From positions 310,001-374,000 of the forward strand of contig NZ_QDAE01000001.1 of NCBI RefSeq assembly GCF_003075455.1: a stretch of DNA of 64,000 nt, written 5' to 3'. This document shows, one piece after another, positions 56,134 through 64,000 of this stretch. Numbering within the stretch: the stretch's first letter is position 1; the number at the start of each line of letters is the position of its first letter. The notes under the pieces were generated by a model, which was not told the DNA's origin, did not search any database, and was given only the letters and a program-made list of their open reading frames with translations. This DNA is from Arthrobacter sp. Bz4 (GTDB taxonomy: Bacteria; Actinomycetota; Actinomycetes; Actinomycetales; Micrococcaceae). A program made the translations under genes and the position numbers.

Positions 56134-56445
56134 ATCTACTCCCCTATGATGGGCCCAGCTCTTTATCGCCGAGGCCCCCCAAACAACGGCACGAGTGTGT
56201 TTACCGTTAGGTGGAAGTTGTCATCAAGACCCTGCAAATAACTTGGGGAGGTAACAGGGGGATAGAAAAATAATGGTTGGCAGTGCGTTAGCAACCCACC
56301 CGTTCATCATTTTATTCGGCGCTAACTAGGACAGTTGCTTGTGCCGAGCCGTGCTGTGACGCTGGCCAGCTAAAGGCCAGTGTCAGTCGCCGCTACTGCA
56401 ACGAAGTAATAACCAGTGGACCGCGCCTTCTTCTGGCAACCTTCG
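56134..56445 (-). promoter_or_regulatory. Upstream region of the peroxidase gene with a possible promoter
   Basis: This 312-bp gap holds no convincing gene. On the peroxidase strand TTGATG (56227-56222) and TAAACA (56203-56198) are 18 bp apart and could be a promoter about 65 bp before the ATG. GGGGAGTAG is the ribosome site. The stretch is more AT-rich than its surroundings. Nothing else is recognised in 56230-56445. Confidence 0.4.
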
Positions 56446-56703
56446 CTATTCGCCCGAGTCCTGCGACTTAGCTGCACCGTCGGACATGCCGTCGGATGTG
56501 CCGTCGTCGTCGCGCTCGTCGAGTTCCTCGTCGAGCTCTTCCTTGCGGAATTCGGTCTCGGGGTGTGGTTGTCCCTCGTCGACATACTCCTCGTCGATCT
56601 GACGGTGGACTTTGCTGTTCAGCACTTCCACTTCACCGTCGGCCAGGTTGTCAAGATCCTTCGGGAATGGATCTTCGGGTGCGAGGCGGGTCTTGTCGTT
56701 CAT
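56446..56703 (-). CDS. Small acidic hypothetical protein
   Basis: This 85-residue protein is strongly charged: APEDPFPKDLDNLADGEVEVLNSK at the start and a repetitive Glu/Asp-rich tail (EELDEELDERDDD). It has no membrane or signal segment and is likely disordered. I recall similar short proteins in Arthrobacter relatives but no function. It lies 48 bp downstream of coaD on the same strand; the ribosome site is weak. Confidence 0.6.
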   Translation of the reverse strand: MNDKTRLAPEDPFPKDLDNLADGEVEVLNSKVHRQIDEEYVDEGQPHPETEFRKEELDEELDERDDDGTSDGMSDGAAKSQDSGE

Positions 56704-56751
56704 CAGGCCAGACTACTTCATCGGACCAGATCCGTCCCACTAATTGGGGCC

Positions 56752-57228
56752 CTACGATGACGGCCGTTTGAGCCTTTTCAGCACACCCTTGGGAACGAAC
56801 GGCGAGATGTCTCCGCCGAGTGAGTCGACCTCTTTCAAGAGCGACGACGAAAGATGGGTGTAGCTGTTTTCGGCCGGGATGAAGACGGTTTCGACGCCGG
56901 TGAGTTGGCGATTCATGGTGGCCATGGGCAGTTCATAGTCGAAATCCTGGCTGGACCGCAGACCCTTGACGATGAGGTTGGCGCCATGTGAGCGGCAAAA
57001 GTCAGCCAGCAGACCTTCGCTCATGGGCAGGACTGACACGCCCCGGAGGTACTGGAGGGTTTCGCGGACGCTGTCGAGGCGTTCATCCAGGTCGAACCGG
57101 TATTTTTTGGCTGGGTTGTTGGACACCGCAACGATCACCTCATCAAAAAGGCTTGCGGCTCGGGCGATGACCTCCACGTGACCGTTGTGGATGGGGTCAA
57201 AGGATCCGGGGCAGACTGCGCGACGCAT
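56752..57228 (-). CDS. coaD: Phosphopantetheine adenylyltransferase
   Basis: CoaD transfers AMP to 4'-phosphopantetheine, the penultimate step of coenzyme A synthesis. The nucleotidyltransferase motif is PGSFDPIHNGHVEVIARA with the HxGH box, and the late motif ENSYTHLSSSLLKEV is typical. The 158-residue length is normal. It is divergent from the aminotransferase gene. Confidence 0.96.
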   Translation of the reverse strand: MRRAVCPGSFDPIHNGHVEVIARAASLFDEVIVAVSNNPAKKYRFDLDERLDSVRETLQYLRGVSVLPMSEGLLADFCRSHGANLIVKGLRSSQDFDYELPMATMNRQLTGVETVFIPAENSYTHLSSSLLKEVDSLGGDISPFVPKGVLKRLKRPSS

Positions 57229-57306
57229 GGTTCGAATCTACAGTGAAGTGCGCTTCGGTACACCCGGCCGCGGCGGTGCGGCGTCATAACCGCAATACTT
57301 GAGTGC

Positions 57307-58545
57307 ATGAGTTCAACTACTTCTTCACTGGTGACCGGCACCGCGACAACCCCTACGCCATGGCAACGGACGGCGTCGGGCGCCAATCTGTTGGCCGCCG
57401 ATGGGCGTCTCGGTGTCACGATCTTCGAGGAAATCACCATGTTGGCGATGCAGCACGGTGCCATCAACCTGGGGCAGGGTTTTCCTGATGAGGATGGTCC
57501 GGCTGAGATTCTTGAGGCTGCACGTGCTGCCATTGCGGCCGGCGCGAACCAGTATGCGCCGGGGCAGGGATTGCCGGTGCTGCGGGAAGCCATCGCTGCC
57601 CATCAGGAGCGGTTCTATGGGCTGACCCCGGATCCCGGCTCCGAGATTATCGTCAGCACCGGCGCAACCGAGGGCATTGCGTCAACAGTTTTGGCTCTTG
57701 CCGGACCCGGCGATGAGGTGCTCACCTTTGAACCGTTCTATGACTCGTATGGCGCGACGATCGGCCTCAGTGGCGCCACCCACACCACTGTTCCGTTGTC
57801 GGCTCCCGATTTCCAGCCCGATCTGGATGCCCTAGAGCGGGCTGTCAACGCCAATACCCGGATTATTCTGCTCAACAATCCGCATAATCCAACGGGCACC
57901 GTGTTTACGCGCGAGGTGTTGCAGAAGGTCGTCGATCTTGCGGTGAAGCACAACTCGGTGATCGTGACCGACGAGGTGTATGAACACCTCACCTTCGGCG
58001 TCAGGCATGTGCCGATTGCGTCGTTGCCTGGCGCTGCGGACCGCACGCTCACTATTTCCTCGGCAGGGAAGACGTTCTCGGTCACCGGCTGGAAAATTGG
58101 GTGGATCAGTGGGCCGCGGGAACTCATTTCGGCGGTCCGTACGGTAAAGACCTTTTTGACCTACAGTTCAGGGACTCCATTCCAGAGCGCTGTTGCACAC
58201 GGTTTGGGTCTTGACAACAGCTTCTTTGCGACCACCGCAGCAACGCTGCAGGGTAAGCGGGACATTCTCAGTGCCGGCCTTGAGGCTGCCGGATTTGATG
58301 TCTTCACGCCCCAGGGCACGTACTTTGTGAACGTCGACGCAGCGCCGCTGGGAATTTCGGATGCCACCAGGTTGGCTCGGCGGTTGCCCGAACTGCTGGG
58401 GGTTGCGGCTATTCCGGTGGCTGTCTTTTGCCATCCCGACGGCGCCGCACGGACCAGTTCGTTGCTCCGGTTTGCGTTTTGCAAGAAGACCGAGGTGCTC
58501 GAAGAAGCAGCTGACCGTCTGTCGAATTTGCGGTCGCGGCTGTGA
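57307..58545 (+). CDS. PLP-dependent class I/II aminotransferase
   Basis: The 412-residue fold type I aminotransferase has NLGQGFPDEDGP, NQYAPGQGLPVLREA, LNNPHNPTGTVF and the PLP lysine at residue 255 in SSAGKTFSVTGWKIGW. The motif set resembles the YbdL/kynurenine-aminotransferase-like group that can act on methionine or aromatic amino acids; DapC-like activity is another option. Its stop overlaps the GTG of the next gene. Confidence 0.88.
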   Translation: MSSTTSSLVTGTATTPTPWQRTASGANLLAADGRLGVTIFEEITMLAMQHGAINLGQGFPDEDGPAEILEAARAAIAAGANQYAPGQGLPVLREAIAAHQERFYGLTPDPGSEIIVSTGATEGIASTVLALAGPGDEVLTFEPFYDSYGATIGLSGATHTTVPLSAPDFQPDLDALERAVNANTRIILLNNPHNPTGTVFTREVLQKVVDLAVKHNSVIVTDEVYEHLTFGVRHVPIASLPGAADRTLTISSAGKTFSVTGWKIGWISGPRELISAVRTVKTFLTYSSGTPFQSAVAHGLGLDNSFFATTAATLQGKRDILSAGLEAAGFDVFTPQGTYFVNVDAAPLGISDATRLARRLPELLGVAAIPVAVFCHPDGAARTSSLLRFAFCKKTEVLEEAADRLSNLRSRL

Positions 58546-59354
58546 AGGGTGTGGATCTGGGCGCCGACGAGGATGGTGCTGTGCCCACCCTTCATTTGGC
58601 CGACATTGGCCAGCTAGCCGAAATTGATGAAGACGCGTTCACCGAGGGCGCTTACATTCTCAGTATTGGCGGTGCCCAACAATCGCATGTTGATCTGGGG
58701 AATCCCGGACATGTCTTTTATGAGTATCTGCGGCGTATTGCGAATGTCCTGGATATCTTTAAGCCTGCCGGTAAGCCAATTCATGTGTTGCATCTCGGTG
58801 CTGGCGCGTTGACGTTGGCGCGCTATGTCCAGGCGACGAGGCCAGGTTCTGAGCAGGTTGCGGTTGAACTGGAACGGGAATTGTTGGACTTTGTGCTGGA
58901 GCATCTGCCGCTGCCTGATGGCACCAGGTGTTCCCTGGTGATCGCGGATGCCCGGGCGGCGCTCGACAGGTTTGAGCCGGGTTCGTTTGATGCAGTGGTG
59001 CTCGACGTGTTTGCCGGCGATGATGCTCCCGCCCATCTCACCGATCAAGCGTTTTATCAGGCGCTGACTTCGTTGGCGGCTCCGGACGGCGTTGTTCTCG
59101 TCAATGTTGGGGACGATCCGCCGCTGACGTTTGCGCGTGCCCAGGTTCGTCGGTTGCAGGAGGCGGCCGACGACGTCGCGGTGTTGGCTGATGCGGGAAT
59201 GATCGGAGGGCAACTGGCTGGGAATATCGTGCTGGTGGGAACCGATTCGGTGTGGCCAGCCGAGTGGTCGGATCCGCTGGTAGCGGCGGGTCCACATCCA
59301 GGTGTTGTGGTGACCGGTTCCGAACTTGTTGCATTCTCTGCGGGACCGCGGTAA
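58542..59354 (+). CDS. Spermidine-synthase-like methyltransferase-fold protein
   Basis: The 270-residue protein has a Rossmann methyltransferase-like core: VLHLGAGALTLARYVQATRPGSEQVAVELE, LVIADARAALDRF and FDAVVLDVFAGDDAPAHLTD. This matches the spermidine-synthase/fused MFS-spermidine-synthase group in actinobacteria, where true polyamine synthesis is often doubtful. GTG start overlaps the aminotransferase stop by 4 bp. No decarboxylase or polyamine genes are nearby. Confidence 0.82.
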   Translation: MKGVDLGADEDGAVPTLHLADIGQLAEIDEDAFTEGAYILSIGGAQQSHVDLGNPGHVFYEYLRRIANVLDIFKPAGKPIHVLHLGAGALTLARYVQATRPGSEQVAVELERELLDFVLEHLPLPDGTRCSLVIADARAALDRFEPGSFDAVVLDVFAGDDAPAHLTDQAFYQALTSLAAPDGVVLVNVGDDPPLTFARAQVRRLQEAADDVAVLADAGMIGGQLAGNIVLVGTDSVWPAEWSDPLVAAGPHPGVVVTGSELVAFSAGPR

Positions 59355-59505
59355 CGCCTGAGCAGGCAATATGCTCTTCAGCCGTACGCGATACGAAAGC
59401 AATAAATACGCTAATTTAATGTGCGCTATCGAATTGCTTTTAATCGGCTGCTTTTTCATTCATTCAGCAGTATGGTTGGGGCATAAGACGACGGGTTGGG
59501 CAGTG

Positions 59506-59540
59506 TTGATCCTATTGATCCTATTGATCCTGTGATCCTG
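59506..59540. repeat. Short tandem repeat upstream of the DUF1540 gene
   Basis: TTGATCCTA occurs three times in tandem (59506-59532, the last copy ending in G), followed by a shortened copy TGATCCTG. It lies 34 bp before the start codon, inside the likely leader. Confidence 0.8.
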
Positions 59541-59573
59541 TTGCCATCGCTGATTGCTACTGATGGAGGAACC

Positions 59574-59864
59574 ATGACGACCGAAGTTGCGAGTGTTTCA
59601 GAGTGCAGTGTGGAATCCTGCTCTTTCAATCACGACGGCTGTACTGCCTACGCGATCACTGTCGGTGGTAGCCGCGATCATGCCTCGTGTTCGACGTTCA
59701 TCGACACCTCAGCGACCGGGGGGTTGCCGATGGTGTTGGCTCACGTCGGTGCTTGTCAGCGCACCGAATGCACGTTCAACGACCACCTGATGTGCGGCAA
59801 GACCAATGTGACAATTGGCCACGGCGCCGACACCGCTGATTGCCTGTCCTACCAACCGCAATAG
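59574..59864 (+). CDS. DUF1540 cysteine-rich protein
   Basis: The 96-residue protein contains two DUF1540 units with repeated Cys patterns, SECSVESCSFNHDGC...CSTF and GACQRTECTFNDHLMC...DCLSY. The cysteines probably bind a metal. Function is unknown. GGAGG lies 4 bp before the ATG at 59574; the frame is open further upstream over the short repeats but those are not family-like. No signal peptide is present. Confidence 0.85.
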   Translation: MTTEVASVSECSVESCSFNHDGCTAYAITVGGSRDHASCSTFIDTSATGGLPMVLAHVGACQRTECTFNDHLMCGKTNVTIGHGADTADCLSYQPQ

Positions 59865-59907
59865 GACTTTCCCCCAAGTTTCACAGCGTCACAGACCCGG
59901 TTGCCCA

Positions 59908-60330
59908 CTAGGACGGCCGGGTTTGTGCATGAGCGGGAGTACGCCAGTTCAGGAGCGCCACGAAGAGCGCGGTGAAGATCGAGGTGCCCGCGATCATGAG
60001 AATCGCGCCAACGATCCACAGCCCAGAATCGTCCATCGGTGCGGCTGAGATGGCAAACGCCGTGGTGAAGGCGACTGGCATAATCGCGACAACAGCAGCC
60101 GGATGCAGCATCCTGTTGCCAATCCAGCCGAGACCTGCCCAGGCGAGAATGCATCCGCCACCCTGCCACGCTTCATAGGGCCCGGATACCGAGCCTGTTG
60201 CGGGGTCGACGGCGTACTCTGTGTCCCATGCGAACCACCCCCACCACAGCCCGGCGCTCAGCGCGAAAAGGGAGACGGCTCTGATCGTGCCGATGGTACT
60301 GAAAACTGGGTGGTGTGAGGCAGGTTTCAT
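59908..60330 (-). CDS. Small integral membrane protein of unknown function
   Basis: The 140-residue protein has hydrophobic segments at about 15-35, 58-75, 78-98 and 105-128, with a short polar tail. The loop EYAVDPATGSVSGPYEAWQGGGC lies between the first two segments. I do not recognise the family. The ATG at 60330 is preferred; the frame is open to 60387. It is divergent from the glycosyltransferase cluster. Confidence 0.65.
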   Translation of the reverse strand: MKPASHHPVFSTIGTIRAVSLFALSAGLWWGWFAWDTEYAVDPATGSVSGPYEAWQGGGCILAWAGLGWIGNRMLHPAAVVAIMPVAFTTAFAISAAPMDDSGLWIVGAILMIAGTSIFTALFVALLNWRTPAHAQTRPS

Positions 60331-60542
60331 GATTGATCTTTCAGGACGGGCGCTGACCCCAATAGTCCCACGGGGCAGTCCTGGCATCTCTTCAGCGCGG
60401 TCGTGCCCGCCACCCGGGGCTTCGCTGGCAGGCTGCCGGATGAGAGTTCTCTCATCAGGGGCTCACGAACGTCTCATAGGTGACTGACTAGATAGAGAAC
60501 TTGCAGCAGTCACATCACCGCAGGGGAAGATCGGTCACCACC

Positions 60543-61853
60543 ATGGAAACGCATGTGTCTCAGGCACACTCGTCGAAGGAACTGACCTCGACCGAGCACT
60601 GTTCCAAAGAACTTCGCGTCGTACTCTACTCGCATGATTCCCAGGGGCTGGGCCATACCCGACGCAATCTGGCGTTGGCGCACACTTTTGCTGCAAGCCT
60701 GCCGGGATTGACCGGCCGCACAGTCACCGGGTTGCTGGTCACCGGTGAATCCCAGGCCACCCGGTTCGACAGTCCCGACGACTGGGACTGGGTGGTGCTT
60801 CCTGGCATTTCCAAGGGCAGCGACGGCTATACGCCCCGAAATCTGGCAATCAATCAGTCCAAGCTCATCAGGCTGCGGTCGCAGATCATGGATGCCGTGC
60901 TGTCCGAATTTCGGCCCCACCTAGTGGTGGTGGACCGTCACGCATTCGGCGTCGACCGCGAACTTATTTCGGCGCTGTCAGAACTGAAGAAGGCTCGACC
61001 CGACTGCAAGGTCGTATTGGGGTTGCGTGAGGTGTTGGACACTCCCAAGGTCGCACGGCGGGAATGGAATGCCCTTGGTAACCTTGATCGTCTGCGGGAG
61101 TATTTCGATGAACTGTGGGTATACGGAGACCCGGCAATCCACGATCCGGTGAAGTCCGGTGAAATTCCCGGCAAGCTTGCGTCAATGGTGCGCTACACCG
61201 GTTATCTGGCCGATGGTCGGCAATCCAGGCGACGCACCGGTGCCACAGGAAAGCCCTACGTCCTGACCATGGCCGGCGGCGGTTCGGATGGACGCTCAGT
61301 TCTGCTGACCGCAGCCAAGGCAACAGTCCCCCACGGCTACGAACACCTGATAATTACTGGACCCCAGCTGCCCAAGGAGGACCGGATCCTCATCGAACAG
61401 GCGGCTGCGCCGGGCACCCGGGTGGTGTCGATGGTGCGAGACGGTCTGGCCGAGATGCGTGAAGCGTCGGCGATCGTGTCAATGGGCGGGTACAACTCGG
61501 TGTGCGAAATCATAAGCACCACCACTCCGGCATTGGTTGTTCCGCGGGTTATTCCTCGCCAGGAACAGCTCATTCGGGCCCGGTCGTTGGCTCATCATCA
61601 GCTCGTGGATCTGTGTCATCCCGACCAGTTCACGCCACAGGTACTCACGGACTGGTTCGACTCGGTGGTGGGAACGCCGACGCAACGCCTCAACGTCGAC
61701 CGGAGCGGGCTCCAGACCGTTGGCGGCTATGCAGCCGATTTGCTCGGCCTGGCTGGTTCGACGACGTCGGTGTCCACCGAGCTGCCCGGACCGTCCGTAT
61801 CGGCCGGACCGTCCACCCGTCACACCGATCGGCAGACCCTTGCATCCGTCTAG
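60543..61853 (+). CDS. MurG-like GT-B glycosyltransferase
   Basis: The 436-residue protein has a GT-B fold. The N-terminal LYSHDSQGLGHTRRNLALAH loop and the C-terminal donor-site segment with ASAIVSMGGYNSVCEI and ALVVPRVIPRQEQLIRA resemble the MurG-type domain (Glyco_tran_28_C). It is not MurG itself, since the surrounding genes are not mur/fts. The acceptor is unknown. I chose ATG at 60543; a TTG at 60501 is open. Its end overlaps the next glycosyltransferase. Confidence 0.85.
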   Translation: METHVSQAHSSKELTSTEHCSKELRVVLYSHDSQGLGHTRRNLALAHTFAASLPGLTGRTVTGLLVTGESQATRFDSPDDWDWVVLPGISKGSDGYTPRNLAINQSKLIRLRSQIMDAVLSEFRPHLVVVDRHAFGVDRELISALSELKKARPDCKVVLGLREVLDTPKVARREWNALGNLDRLREYFDELWVYGDPAIHDPVKSGEIPGKLASMVRYTGYLADGRQSRRRTGATGKPYVLTMAGGGSDGRSVLLTAAKATVPHGYEHLIITGPQLPKEDRILIEQAAAPGTRVVSMVRDGLAEMREASAIVSMGGYNSVCEIISTTTPALVVPRVIPRQEQLIRARSLAHHQLVDLCHPDQFTPQVLTDWFDSVVGTPTQRLNVDRSGLQTVGGYAADLLGLAGSTTSVSTELPGPSVSAGPSTRHTDRQTLASV

Positions 61854-63174
61854 TCCCGCCCGCACCGCCTACATCCTGAAGATCTATCCCCGATTTTCGG
61901 AAACCTTCATCGTGACCGAAATTCTGGCTCGTGAGGCCGCCGGCGACGCGTTGGAGATCTTTTCGTTGCGGCCGCCAGCCGATCCTCGCTTTCACCCCGA
62001 GCTGGCACGGGTGCAGGCACCCGTCACGTATGTGTCCAAGCCAGCGAAATTGGCTGACGGGTGGGCCATCATGTCTGCGGCGCACTCGGCGATGCCAGGC
62101 TTCGGGGAGCGGTTCGCCCGCATGCTTCCGGACCTTGCTGGACTGGATCCGGTCGAGGTGCATCAGGGCGTGGAGCTCGCCACCCTGCTTTCGCAGCGGG
62201 GTATCACCCACCTACATGCGCATTTTGGTTCGATTGCCACCCGCACCGCCAAGATCGCCTCTGAGCTGACAGGTATTCCTTTCTCGTTCACCGCCCATGC
62301 CAAGGACATCTTTCATGAGGAAGTGGATCTCGAGGTGTTGCGGAGTCTGATCGGTACCGCGCACCATGTGGTCACGGTCAGTGATTTCAATCTGGCGTAC
62401 CTGGCGCGGCTCTATCCCGAACATGCTGACCGGGTGTCGCGGGTCTACAACGGACTCGAACTCGAGCGGTTTCCCTTTGTTTCGCCCTCTGCCCCCGGGC
62501 CAGTGCTGCGGGTTGCCGCCGTGGGAAGACTGGTCGAAAAGAAGGGGTTCAATCTTCTGGTCGACGCCGTCGCCCAACTGGCGCGTCAGGGTGTGGCGCT
62601 TGAGGTCCGTATCGCTGGTGGCGGAAATCTTTACGAGGTGTTGGCCCAGCAGATCGTTCAGCTCGGCCTGGAGTCCACCGTGACGCTGCTGGGTCCGCGG
62701 ACTCAGGCCGAGGTGGTCGAACTGCTGAGATGGGCCGATGTGTTCACGGCCCCCTGCCTGGTGGGTCAGGACGGCAACGCCGACGGCCTGCCGACCGTGC
62801 TGTTGGAGGCAATGGCAATGGGAGTGCCGTGCATCGCCAGCGATGTGACGGGGATACCCGAGGTCATCACCAACGCTAACGGCGTGTTTGCTGCAGAGCT
62901 GGAGTCGGACAGCGGGACAGCGGATAAAGAGCAGACCGGGATCTTGATCCGTTCGGGTGTGCCTAGCGATCTGGTTGATGCCTTGGTGACTGTGGCGTCG
63001 TCGTCGTTTGATCGGCAGTCGGTTGCCCTTGCTGCTCGGCGGGTAATCGAGAAGTCGTTCGATTCCCATCGGCAGTCAGCGCTGTTGCAGGACCTTGAAT
63101 CGGGTAAGGCGCCCAGCAACACACCGGGCAGACCAGCGGATCGGGTACTGGCAGAGGCGGTGGCCCCCTCATGA
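61840..63174 (+). CDS. GT4-family glycosyltransferase
   Basis: The protein has a GT-B fold of the GT4 family: ILKIYPRFSETFIVTEILARE at the N-terminus, GRLVEKKGFNLLVDAV mid-protein, and the donor motif GLPTVLLEAMAMGVPCIASDVTGIPEVI. The motif THLHAHFG is typical of exopolysaccharide-type enzymes. The start is uncertain: TTG at 61840 overlaps the previous gene by 14 bp and gives about 444 residues; no ATG lies near. It overlaps the next gene by 4 bp. Confidence 0.85.
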   Translation: MHPSSPARTAYILKIYPRFSETFIVTEILAREAAGDALEIFSLRPPADPRFHPELARVQAPVTYVSKPAKLADGWAIMSAAHSAMPGFGERFARMLPDLAGLDPVEVHQGVELATLLSQRGITHLHAHFGSIATRTAKIASELTGIPFSFTAHAKDIFHEEVDLEVLRSLIGTAHHVVTVSDFNLAYLARLYPEHADRVSRVYNGLELERFPFVSPSAPGPVLRVAAVGRLVEKKGFNLLVDAVAQLARQGVALEVRIAGGGNLYEVLAQQIVQLGLESTVTLLGPRTQAEVVELLRWADVFTAPCLVGQDGNADGLPTVLLEAMAMGVPCIASDVTGIPEVITNANGVFAAELESDSGTADKEQTGILIRSGVPSDLVDALVTVASSSFDRQSVALAARRVIEKSFDSHRQSALLQDLESGKAPSNTPGRPADRVLAEAVAPS

Positions 63175-64000
63175 TGCGTGTCGCCTATCTGTGCCTCGAC
63201 CCCGGGGTTCCGATCTTTGGCTCCAAGGGTGCCTCGGTTCATGTGCAGGAAATCATCCGCAGTTGGCGTGCACGTGGCGCCGACGTGACGATTTATTGCA
63301 CTCGTCCGGGCTCCGACATTCCGGCTGATCTTGCCGATGTCCCGGTAGTCGTGCAGAGCATTCCCAAGGGCAGCGGGGACGAACGGGAACGTGCCCAGGC
63401 AGCTGCCGCTGCGGCATTGGCCGGTCGGGTCATCGCCGATGGTGCAACGGTGGCCTATGAACGCTATTCACTGTTCAGCGACGCCCTCGCCCGGGTGACT
63501 TCTGCGCTGAACATTCCGGGCTTCCTTGAGGTCAATGCTCCGCTGATCGATGAGCAACGCATTCATCGTTCACTCGTGGGTGAGGATGTTGCACTCGAGG
63601 CGTTGCAGCGTCAGGTGGCCGCGGCAGCCCGCACAGTGTGCGTGTCGCAGCCGGTCGCTGAGTGGGTGAAGGAACGGGTTTCCATTGAGCATCATTCGAC
63701 GGTGGCGGTGGTTCCGAATGGGGTGAACGTCAATCGGATTCGGCCGACCCCGGAGACTGTTGGCAGCCCCGTGGTGGTGTTTGTTGGCACGTTGAAGCCC
63801 TGGCACGGCGTCGAGACGCTGATCCAGGCGAAAGCTGTTGCGTCCACAGATTGGGCGTTACGGATCGTCGGAGCTGGACCGGAGGGTGAGCGGCTTCGTG
63901 AACTCGCTGTGTCGACCGGCACGGCCGTCGAGTTCACCGGCGCCCTCACCCCCGACTTCATTCCTGCGGCGTTGGCTGGCTGTGCGGTCGCGACGGCGCC
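63171..64000 (+). CDS. GT4-family glycosyltransferase, N-terminal part
   Basis: The frame is open from ATG 63171 to the window edge, about 276 residues. It begins MMRVAYLCLDPGVPIFGSKGASVHVQE, an acceptor-domain start, and includes VVPNGVNVNRIRP and VVFVGTLKPWHGVETL from the start of the donor domain. The C-terminal part is outside the window. It overlaps the previous gene's stop (ATGA). Three glycosyltransferases in a row suggest surface polysaccharide or glycolipid synthesis. Confidence 0.88.
   Translation, partial: MMRVAYLCLDPGVPIFGSKGASVHVQEIIRSWRARGADVTIYCTRPGSDIPADLADVPVVVQSIPKGSGDERERAQAAAAAALAGRVIADGATVAYERYSLFSDALARVTSALNIPGFLEVNAPLIDEQRIHRSLVGEDVALEALQRQVAAAARTVCVSQPVAEWVKERVSIEHHSTVAVVPNGVNVNRIRPTPETVGSPVVVFVGTLKPWHGVETLIQAKAVASTDWALRIVGAGPEGERLRELAVSTGTAVEFTGALTPDFIPAALAGCAVATA

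Overview
The window is GC-rich, almost gap-free actinobacterial chromosome. Gene order and protein signatures point to Micrococcales, most likely an Arthrobacter-like member of the Micrococcaceae: fasR-fabD-fabH-acpP-fabF beside a homodimeric-type aceE, the order rpsP-khpA-rimM-trmD-rplS-lepB-lepB-rnhB, DUF3145, DUF2469, and a fused oleBC gene. No tRNA, rRNA, CRISPR array or transposase was seen.

Layout. 1-6.3 kb: end of aceE, then a PucR-type regulator (fasR) and the type II fatty-acid synthesis operon. 6.4-14 kb: DUF3145, xerC, an alkyltransferase-like gene without its catalytic cysteine, dprA, comM and yraN; yraN and its flanks are then repeated 1.85 kb away around a membrane-protein gene. 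14-21 kb: an ArsR/SRPBCC pair and the ribosome-maturation and secretion block (DUF2469, rnhB, two lepB, rplS, trmD, rimM, khpA, rpsP). 21-36.5 kb: a VOC enzyme, a clipped GNAT gene, an alpha/beta hydrolase, ffh, zwf, glnB-amtB, an anchored glycosidase-like protein, ftsY, an MFS transporter and smc. 36.6-41.5 kb: a tightly coupled oleA-oleBC-oleD operon for long-chain olefins behind a strong promoter and operator-like palindromes. 41.7-46.5 kb: a LysM-NlpC/P60 hydrolase behind a ydaO-type (c-di-AMP) riboswitch, a DUF559-type ORF, mutM, rnc, rpmF and DUF177. 46.7-56.7 kb: accessory genes, including a molybdate-uptake operon with its own HTH-TOBE gene and a 1697-residue secreted heme peroxidase with cell-wall-binding and RTX repeats. 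56.7-64 kb: coaD, an aminotransferase coupled to a spermidine-synthase-like gene, DUF1540, a membrane protein and the start of a glycosyltransferase cluster that runs off the edge.

How the genes fit together. Fatty-acid synthesis (fab) and olefin production (ole) share acyl-thioester chemistry. ffh, ftsY and the two signal peptidases serve protein export. rnc, rimM, trmD, khpA, rpsP, rplS and rpmF serve ribosome production. amtB-glnB handles ammonium. The peroxidase, NlpC/P60 protein, glycosidase-like protein and glycosyltransferases act at the cell surface.

Caveat. Four genes (fabH, amtB, DUF177 and an unknown gene near 15.2 kb) each read as if one G or C were missing. The shared direction and context suggest consensus indel errors rather than four real mutations. 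Homology statements come from recognising motifs by eye; no database search was run.
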